From contig OY820914.1 in assembly GCA_963682005.1 (NCBI GenBank), positions 2,108,001 through 2,172,000 of the forward strand: a DNA stretch of 64,000 nucleotides, in the 5' to 3' direction. The position numbers and the translations under genes are program-made. The stretch comes from CAIYUC01 sp963682005 (GTDB lineage: Bacteria > Bacteroidota > Bacteroidia > Bacteroidales > FEN-979). This document shows positions 57,822 through 64,000 of the stretch, in pieces (position 1 is the stretch's first letter; the number at the start of each line of letters is the position of its first letter). The notes beneath the pieces are model-generated. The model saw only the letters and a list, made by a program, of their open reading frames with translations. It did not search any database and was not told the origin of the DNA.

Positions 57822-59846
57822 ATGCAGAGTATAAAACAAATCCAGGGATTAGCCCAAAAGATTCCAGGTTATTTTCCAGGAAAGATAAAGCGCAACAGGA
57901 TCATCCGGTGGGGGATCATTGGCCTGATTTCTTTTGTCCTCATCACGTTCCTTTCCAGGAGTGTTATTGTCACCTGGTATATCCAACGGAAGATCAGCCA
58001 TTTCAACGAATCACATAACGCCCGGCTGGCGATAAATACCATCCGGATAAAAGCCTTGTCATCAGTGCTTGTTCACGGGATCACACTGAAACCTGACCAG
58101 GGTGATACACTGCTCCGGATTGACACGGCATCCATGACGATCGGATTCTGGAAGCTCATTACAGGCCGGGTTCAGATAAAGGAACTGAAACTGCATCATA
58201 TCTCTGTTTCGCTGATCCGGAAAGATAGCTCAGATAATTACTCCTTCCTGATGGATCGCGGCAAGCATATCACGCCAGAGGATACAATAATCGATGAGGG
58301 GAACTATGCATCCAGGGCTTCTGTTCTTTCGGATGCTGTTTTTACAAGAATTCCCGGGTTCATGGAGATCGATGATTTTACACTGACCTGGAACAACAGG
58401 GACCATCCCGTGAAGTTGCATTTTGATCAGTTTAAAATCGCGGATCATCATTTCAAGACGTCCATTGATGTGGCCGAGAACGACTCAACTTCCATCTGGA
58501 TCACAGAAGGAAGCATCGATGATGACGCACAGAAAGTCACATTCCGCTTATACCCCGGGAGAGGAAGCAAGATCTTCATCCCATACATTTCTTACAGGTA
58601 CAAGGCATTGATCGGGTTTGACACCGTCTTATTCAGGTTTGAGGAAAGGGTCTCTCCCGGTGAGATCACCACAATTTCAGGTTCTGCAGGCGTTTCGGGA
58701 CTGGAAGTGAATCATGAAAAGATAGCAGCAAGCACCGTGGTCTTCGACCGGCTCGGGTTCGACTTTTCAGTGAACTTCGGGAATGATTACATGGAGCTTG
58801 ACAGCTCTTCCCTGGTCACATTCAACAAGCTTACGTTTCATCCATACATCCGTTACAGGCCAAAACCCTCGAAGCAGTTCACGCTGAAAATCCATAAGCC
58901 CGATTTCCCGGCGGATGAGCTGTTCTCGTCCATCCCTGTCGGATTGTTCACCAATTTCAGCGGAGTGACCGTAAAAGGAGATCTCTCCTATTATCTTGAT
59001 TTCTTTGTTGACCTCTCGCTCCCGGATTCACTCAGGTTTGACAGTGAACTGAAGAGAAAAAAATTCTATGTAAGCTCATACGGGAACCTGGATCTATACA
59101 GGATCAACGGATCTTTCCCATATACAGCCTATGAGCATGGAAAACCGGTACGAACGTTCATCATTGGCCCGGAAAATCCGAATTACCGTCCCCTCGACCG
59201 GATTTCAGACTTCCTGAAAGTTTCTGTTCTGAATTCTGAGGATGGCGGTTTTTACCTGCACAGGGGGTTCCTCATGGATGCCTTCCGGGAATCGATCATA
59301 ACAAATATCAAAGAGCGAAAATTCGTGAGGGGAGGAAGCACGATTACCATGCAACTGGTCAAGAACGTCTTTCTGCAGCGGAATAAAACGGTCGGGCGGA
59401 AACTGGAGGAGGCTTTGCTGGTCTGGCTGATCGAAAATCAGCAACTGGCCACAAAAGACCGTATGTTCGAGGTCTACCTGAATATCATTGAATGGGGACC
59501 GCTGATCTATGGTGCGAATGAAGCTTCACGGTTCTATTTCAGCAAGGATGCTTCAAAGCTTAACCTGGCGGAAGCCATATTTCTTGCTTCCATTATTCCA
59601 AAGCCCAAATGGTTCAGGTATTCATTTGATGAGAATGGCCACCTGAGGGAATCCCTGGCAGGGTTCTACAGGCTCTTATCCGGGAAGATGCTGAAAAAGG
59701 GACAGATCACGCAGGAAGAGTATGATAAGCTCATTCCTGAGGTAAATCTTAAAGGTCCGGCAAAACTTTTACTCAGGAAACCCGGCCCCTTGCCCGCTGA
59801 TTCGATCAACCCCGATGCAGGTCAGGAGGATGATATTTGGAATTAG
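57822..59846 (+). CDS. AsmA-like domain fused to a GT51 peptidoglycan glycosyltransferase
   Basis: After a membrane helix (about 27-48), residues 60-450 are AsmA/DUF748-like beta-taco sequence (INTIRIKALSSVLVHGITLKP, IGFWKLITGRVQIKELKLHHI). Residues about 465-640 are a GT51 domain: EDGGFYLHRGF (catalytic Glu), RGGSTITMQLVKNVFLQRNKT, GRKLEEALLVWLIE and LNIIEWG. There is no transpeptidase domain, so it is a monofunctional glycan polymerase. The fusion suggests that lipid handling and glycan synthesis are coupled; its exact role is unknown. It lies 29 bp after the TolC gene. Confidence 0.85.
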   Translation: MQSIKQIQGLAQKIPGYFPGKIKRNRIIRWGIIGLISFVLITFLSRSVIVTWYIQRKISHFNESHNARLAINTIRIKALSSVLVHGITLKPDQGDTLLRIDTASMTIGFWKLITGRVQIKELKLHHISVSLIRKDSSDNYSFLMDRGKHITPEDTIIDEGNYASRASVLSDAVFTRIPGFMEIDDFTLTWNNRDHPVKLHFDQFKIADHHFKTSIDVAENDSTSIWITEGSIDDDAQKVTFRLYPGRGSKIFIPYISYRYKALIGFDTVLFRFEERVSPGEITTISGSAGVSGLEVNHEKIAASTVVFDRLGFDFSVNFGNDYMELDSSSLVTFNKLTFHPYIRYRPKPSKQFTLKIHKPDFPADELFSSIPVGLFTNFSGVTVKGDLSYYLDFFVDLSLPDSLRFDSELKRKKFYVSSYGNLDLYRINGSFPYTAYEHGKPVRTFIIGPENPNYRPLDRISDFLKVSVLNSEDGGFYLHRGFLMDAFRESIITNIKERKFVRGGSTITMQLVKNVFLQRNKTVGRKLEEALLVWLIENQQLATKDRMFEVYLNIIEWGPLIYGANEASRFYFSKDASKLNLAEAIFLASIIPKPKWFRYSFDENGHLRESLAGFYRLLSGKMLKKGQITQEEYDKLIPEVNLKGPAKLLLRKPGPLPADSINPDAGQEDDIWN

Positions 59847-59882
59847 ATACTATGAGGGTTACTTTCGCTTTATAGCAGACCA

Positions 59883-61565
59883 TCACTCATTTTTATCGAA
59901 CACAGAAAAGGGCAGCATCGAAATGCTGTTCGGCGTGGAAAAGAGGAGCAAATGACCCTCTGAGATCTCGGACTTGCAGGTTAAGTTCAGGTGAAACATA
60001 ATCTCACTTGAATTTTTATCAGGAATGATCATGCGTTGCGTTGCATACTTTTTTACCGGGGCCAACAGGCATTTGTCGGAGAACCGATACAGACACCGGA
60101 AAACGTTGTCTTCGGAGATCCAGGATATTGCGTGAAGATTAGCGTCTAAGCATACAAGTCCCTTTTCTGTCATGAGAAAATATACTGCGCCCTCATCATG
60201 GAGGGTCGTCAAATTTTTCACCTGGTTTGATTTATTCCCGGGTTTCACCCAAAAGTCGTTCCACATCCTTTGAGGAAGGAAGGAGAGGAAATGGCCTGTG
60301 GAATACCTTAATGAAGAATCCCGTGACGATGACAGCTTTTCAGTGAGTATGCACTTCATGTTGAAAGTGTAGATGTCATTCTGGGTCATAAGATGGATCA
60401 ACGTATCTGCAATGATATAATCGAGCACAGGCATAAAGGATGTTTTCACATTATTTGAAAAGAGGGATTTGCCTGTTTTGTTATTCAGAATATGAATATA
60501 CGGGACAAAATACGTTCGCAGTTCTTTATTCCTGAATCCACAACCCTGGTTAATGAAAATCAGGTTGTCCCCCTTGAGATCAAGGAATACCCGGCCGGTC
60601 ATCGGTTCCGTTAAAGGTAATTGCCAGATCTTTTTCCCTGTTTTCAGATCGGCATAAACCAGCTTATCCATGGCTGAAAAATAAAAGCGATCCTGATCCA
60701 GCAGGATATTTGAGCCAAGCCCGGTTCTGATATATGCACCGGAACAATTGATCGCATAGTTACCCGGATAACCTGCCACTCTTTTGTTTTCCGGCTCCAT
60801 ATAATCCCACATTCCTGATAATCCTGTTCCCCAGCCTCCGATAATCATTTGAGCCATCATATCAGTGGATTCGACTTTACCCGTTGGCATTTCAACATCC
60901 CACCCTGTTCCGTCGTCAAGGTTGATCCGGTGGGCACCATCTGCCATCGCCAGCATATCATTACCCAGGAAAATGTTTTCCATCCATCCATAATCATCGG
61001 ATATCTTCCGTTTCCATTTTGTCTTCCCCGTTGAGAGATCGATGCACTTTAAAGACCCATCGAATGCGATATCCCGTGAAATGATCGGGGATCTCAATTC
61101 GAAGTTGTTCTTCCAAACAATTTGTCCGTCACTCTTACCGAATGCATAGTTTTTCCACATTTGAGCCGTTTTAACCCTGAACACCACCAGGTTTTTCGTC
61201 AGGAAACCATTTATTCCCTTGAGGTATTTCCCCTGTTTAGCCCACAGCAGTTCTTCTTTTTGATAATCATAGGCCATGATGTATACCGGGAGATTGAATG
61301 ATTCATTTCCTGATTTTCGTGCAAACAGTACAAGTTCTGAACGGGCAGAATCAATAAAGCAAAACGGGATTTCCAGGCCCGTCGGGATCTTATAGTTTGT
61401 GCAGGAAAGCGAGACTTCCTTTCCTTCACCATCTGTCGCCAGGATACCTGCAAGAGAGGGAAGGACGGTGATGGTCCGGGTGATTGTGAGGAACTCCTGG
61501 GAAAACCCCTGGGAATGCTGGGTAAAGATGAAAAGTACCAGAAATATAATGATCCTTGTTTTCAT
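59883..61565 (-). CDS. Exported protein with PQQ-like beta-propeller repeats
   Basis: The start was set at the ATG at 61565 (MKTRIIIFLVLFIFTQHSQG, signal peptide), 4 bp after the upstream gene's stop. The roughly 560-residue product contains PQQ-like repeats: FGKSDGQIVWKNNF, CIDLSTGKTKWKRKI, YADLKTGKKIWQLPL and LLWAKQGKY. No PQQ-enzyme active site and no BamB context are seen. It is probably periplasmic or outer-membrane associated, perhaps as a binding scaffold. Function unknown. Confidence 0.7.
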   Translation of the reverse strand: MKTRIIIFLVLFIFTQHSQGFSQEFLTITRTITVLPSLAGILATDGEGKEVSLSCTNYKIPTGLEIPFCFIDSARSELVLFARKSGNESFNLPVYIMAYDYQKEELLWAKQGKYLKGINGFLTKNLVVFRVKTAQMWKNYAFGKSDGQIVWKNNFELRSPIISRDIAFDGSLKCIDLSTGKTKWKRKISDDYGWMENIFLGNDMLAMADGAHRINLDDGTGWDVEMPTGKVESTDMMAQMIIGGWGTGLSGMWDYMEPENKRVAGYPGNYAINCSGAYIRTGLGSNILLDQDRFYFSAMDKLVYADLKTGKKIWQLPLTEPMTGRVFLDLKGDNLIFINQGCGFRNKELRTYFVPYIHILNNKTGKSLFSNNVKTSFMPVLDYIIADTLIHLMTQNDIYTFNMKCILTEKLSSSRDSSLRYSTGHFLSFLPQRMWNDFWVKPGNKSNQVKNLTTLHDEGAVYFLMTEKGLVCLDANLHAISWISEDNVFRCLYRFSDKCLLAPVKKYATQRMIIPDKNSSEIMFHLNLTCKSEISEGHLLLFSTPNSISMLPFSVFDKNE

Positions 61566-61569
61566 ATTT

Positions 61570-62724
61570 TCATTTATTTTTCCCCATTTTTCGTGTGATT
61601 TCATATGTAATTTCTTCCAATATTGGAACCAGGGCAAAAGGAAAGATCTTCAGGGCATCTTCAAAATCATTTAAATCGTATCCTTTGATTTCACGGACTA
61701 AAGGGATGCTTTTGTTCCCAAATGCCAGCAGCCTGCCGTCAGGATAAAATAAATACAATTGTGTGGAGAGGTCTATTTTTCCTGAATTAATAAAACTGTT
61801 GCCCTTAAGGGAAACGGTGTAGTTTAAGTTGCATATTGCAATGATATCGGTATTGACGGCTTTGCCGATTTCAGAAATGACCTGTTTATAATTGTCCTCA
61901 TCTTTAAAGAAGTGACTTATGTTGCCGTGGTATCCCGGAAAAGGAATTAAATCATCCCTGATGGTATTCAGCCCGGGGTAGCTTTTATCGTTAATAATTA
62001 CAGGGGTAACCGAATCATATTTGCTTTTAAGGGTTGTGATCGTGGAGTTATCCTTCATCCCTTCGCCATAAATGACCCTGGAGTTAAAGTACTTCGAAAT
62101 TTCATCAGCGGCAGTTTCCCTTAAAGAAGGAAGAACCTGCCGTTCCATCAGAATGATCTTATCGAGGATGGCATACATTTTTTCAATGAAGATGGCGGAA
62201 CTGGATAACGGTGCATCCGTTGCCTCAGCCCTGCTGATGGTGGTGGAAATCAGGGCGACAGACCGGAAATTATCCTGGTTGACCAGGAATTGTTTTTCGT
62301 ACAGCCTGCACCGGTTAAGATCTTTGAGGCCATCTGAAGGGGTCATTCTGCGGAACGTTGTCTCGCCTGCCAGGGAAAATCCCCTGAGGTAAACTGTTTC
62401 GCGCGCAGAAACCTGCAATACGAGGTCCCTTTTTTTTCCTTTCAAAGAATTGACAGTAATGATCCCGGGATCTGCAAAGTACACAAGACAACCCTTCTCA
62501 TAAAGGGGTAAATAGGAGACCGGTTGTTCATTGATCACAACATATTCCTGCCCCCCTGTTCCTGAGGAAATCCAGTACAGATATATCAAAGCTTTATTCG
62601 CCGGAATGAAATCCACCGGTTTAAAAGGCCCGGATTCCTGTGAATACAGATCCGGAAAAGAAAAAAAGTAAGGAAGCACCAGAAGGATTAACTTTACCAG
62701 TGTTAAATGCTTGCCAGGATACAT
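61570..62724 (-). CDS. Hypothetical exported protein (DUF2846-like N-terminal part)
   Basis: The 384-residue protein has a signal peptide (about 1-28). Residues 40-100 (NKALIYLYWI, GCLVYFADPGIITV) resemble the DUF2846 beta domain found in lipoproteins. The rest is mixed alpha/beta, with no recognised family. It is followed after 4 bp by the PQQ-like gene, so the two form a bicistronic unit divergent from the cohesin-like gene at 62870. Function unknown. Confidence 0.65.
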   Translation of the reverse strand: MYPGKHLTLVKLILLVLPYFFSFPDLYSQESGPFKPVDFIPANKALIYLYWISSGTGGQEYVVINEQPVSYLPLYEKGCLVYFADPGIITVNSLKGKKRDLVLQVSARETVYLRGFSLAGETTFRRMTPSDGLKDLNRCRLYEKQFLVNQDNFRSVALISTTISRAEATDAPLSSSAIFIEKMYAILDKIILMERQVLPSLRETAADEISKYFNSRVIYGEGMKDNSTITTLKSKYDSVTPVIINDKSYPGLNTIRDDLIPFPGYHGNISHFFKDEDNYKQVISEIGKAVNTDIIAICNLNYTVSLKGNSFINSGKIDLSTQLYLFYPDGRLLAFGNKSIPLVREIKGYDLNDFEDALKIFPFALVPILEEITYEITRKMGKNK

Positions 62725-62824
62725 TATGTAAGATGTTTTGAATGAAGCGTTGTCTGTTTACTTTGGTTAGGATGATTAGGTAAATATAAGCAATAAATAC
62801 AGAAAAATAATAGATAAAAATGTG

Positions 62825-62832
62825 TATTTTTG
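62825..62832 (+). promoter_or_regulatory. -7 promoter box of the cohesin-like protein gene
   Basis: TATTTTTG fits TAnnTTTG exactly, 37 bp before the ATG at 62870. Confidence 0.5.
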
Positions 62833-62869
62833 GGACTCACATTTGAATTTCCACATTATATATTATTTC

Positions 62870-64000
62870 ATGAAAAGTATCTGTTTTTTTCTGATCCTGC
62901 TGATTTCCGTGGTCTGTTTTACAGCTAACCCCGGAACCTCCCAGAATGCCCCGGTTTCAGTTATTACATCCGATACCGTTTGTCAGAATTCATTGATTTC
63001 AGTTCCGTTAAAGGTCTCAGGATTCAACAGTATTGCCGCCGTTTCTCTCCGTATCGAGTACGATACGATGATCATGAAGTATAATGCACCTGCTACGGTG
63101 TTCCATCCATTGCTTCCGGGGGCCATCATCGGCACCACACCCGTTTCAGCAAACAGCTCAACTTACAAGATCATGATCACATGGGTCAGCTTTTCTCCTG
63201 CCTCCCTGCCGGATGGTGCTACCCTGGTGTCTCTTGGATTTAAATTCAAATCAGGAAACGGGAATATCGTTTTCAATAACACCACGAACCAGGGCCAGGA
63301 TTGTGAATACGCTGATGAAGCAGGCGAACCGCTTAACGATGCGCCGACTGGTTCCTATTACATCAATGGCCAGGTACTGCAACGGGTAAATGGTGGCGCA
63401 GTGAATGGTACCAAATCAATAACCATCGGACAGAACACCGGGCTCCTGATGCTTTCCGGTTACCAGGGAACCATCCTGAAATGGCAGGTACAGCACGATG
63501 GTTCCGGATATACCGATATCCCGGGAACGGCCGGGATGACGGCTTATTCGGAATATCCCGGATCAACCGGTACCTGGAATTTTCGCGCTGTTGTCCAATA
63601 CAGTGGTTGCCAGGCTCAGTATTCCATTCCGGCAACAATAACCGTTGCACCAGGCAAAGCATGCTATCTGACAACGTTTATCGAAGGTCTCTTTGATCCT
63701 GATCAGGGTGAAATGAAGAAAGTGCAGGATTGCACTGACGGGGAAAATACATATGACAAGTTCTCCGGAACAATTACGGATACCCTCAGTGTATTCCTGG
63801 CCAATGCACTGGAGCCATGGAATGTTGTTTATGAATGCCACCATCTTTTCCTTAATTCAAATGGTCAGGTTACAGCAATGACCCCTCAGTCACTGACAGG
63901 AAGCTATTATATTGTGATCCGGCACCGGCAGGGCATTGAAACCTGGAGCAATCAACCCGTGGATTTCAGCGGATCGTCAGTCAGTTATGATTTTACTGCG
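62870..64000 (+). CDS. Secreted protein with cohesin-like N-terminus and the shared C-terminal module (3' end outside window)
   Basis: The frame is open from ATG 62870 to the window edge (377 codons). A signal peptide (MKSICFFLILLISVVCFTA) is followed by a cohesin-like domain (about 25-160): LISVPLKVSGFNSIAAVSLRI and EYDTMIMKY match the cohesin start, and LVSLGFKFKSGNGNIVFN matches its late strands. An Ig-like segment shared with the gene at 17744 comes next (LKWQVQHDG, YTDIPGTAGM, RAVVQYSGC). From about residue 263 comes the module also found at 811 and 16939: TFIEGLFDP, SYYIVIRHR, IETWSN. The dockerin-like repeats would lie just beyond the edge. So one chain appears to combine cohesin-like and dockerin-associated modules. 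Confidence 0.85.
   Translation, partial: MKSICFFLILLISVVCFTANPGTSQNAPVSVITSDTVCQNSLISVPLKVSGFNSIAAVSLRIEYDTMIMKYNAPATVFHPLLPGAIIGTTPVSANSSTYKIMITWVSFSPASLPDGATLVSLGFKFKSGNGNIVFNNTTNQGQDCEYADEAGEPLNDAPTGSYYINGQVLQRVNGGAVNGTKSITIGQNTGLLMLSGYQGTILKWQVQHDGSGYTDIPGTAGMTAYSEYPGSTGTWNFRAVVQYSGCQAQYSIPATITVAPGKACYLTTFIEGLFDPDQGEMKKVQDCTDGENTYDKFSGTITDTLSVFLANALEPWNVVYECHHLFLNSNGQVTAMTPQSLTGSYYIVIRHRQGIETWSNQPVDFSGSSVSYDFTA

Overview
The window is chromosomal DNA of an uncultured-type member of the Bacteroidota, most likely Bacteroidales. Evidence seen directly: secreted multidomain proteins with Fn3, choice-of-anchor J and a type IX secretion (T9SS) C-terminal domain; a PID-CTERM-like small protein; an IPExxxVDY protein; a FISUMP domain; an RprX/RprY-like two-component pair; and many promoter -7 boxes of the Bacteroidota form TAnnTTTG. 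No tRNA, rRNA, CRISPR array, transposase or phage gene was recognised.

Layout. 1-1429: 3' part of a secreted protein ending in a dockerin-like module. 1536-9166 (minus): a six-gene hyf-like membrane complex (hyfB-C-E-F-G-I order of transcription) whose large and small subunits have lost the metal-ligand cysteines, so it is an energy-converting-hydrogenase-related (Ehr-type) complex and not a hydrogenase. 9.3-10.8 kb: a gene remnant and a GT87-type membrane glycosyltransferase. 11.4-20.7 kb: a 2092-residue dockerin-like surface protein, a cohesin-like T9SS protein and a tiny PID-CTERM protein. 21.0-28.1 kb (minus): a compact six-gene operon with PqqD, ATP-grasp, PLP decarboxylase, urea-transporter/M23 fusion, beta-barrel and TPR genes; I cannot match it to a described system. 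28.2-31.8 kb (minus): rodA, mrdA and a lipoprotein.

32.0-43.5 kb is mostly housekeeping: a LuxE-like enzyme, a SRAP protein, a large membrane protein, acylphosphatase, rsmI, a response regulator and histidine kinase, pgi, purN, acpP-fabF-rnc. 43.6-45.0 kb is a FISUMP/dockerin-like secreted protein that interrupts the acpP-fabF-rnc-IPExxxVDY neighbourhood. 45.5-53.5 kb: IPExxxVDY, phasin-like, AarF/UbiB, pheS, cyclophilin, tdk, an unknown protein, dusB and a CPBP protease. 53.7-57.8 kb: an EmrA-EmrB-TolC tripartite exporter. 57.8-62.7 kb: an AsmA-like/GT51 fusion and two unknown exported proteins. 62.87 kb to the end: 5' part of a protein with a cohesin-like N-terminus and the same dockerin-associated module as the first two surface proteins.

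Two themes stand out. First, three proteins share one C-terminal module with dockerin-like repeats and two others carry cohesin-like modules, one of them bearing a T9SS anchor, which suggests a non-cellulosomal cohesin/dockerin-type surface assembly. Second, the PqqD/ATP-grasp/decarboxylase operon looks like a small-molecule or peptide pathway coupled to envelope proteins. In addition, about ten intergenic spaces carry unrelated tandem repeats with a common 7- or 8-nt period, and the hyfG-like gene carries an in-frame 21-bp repeat ending in a perfect palindrome.
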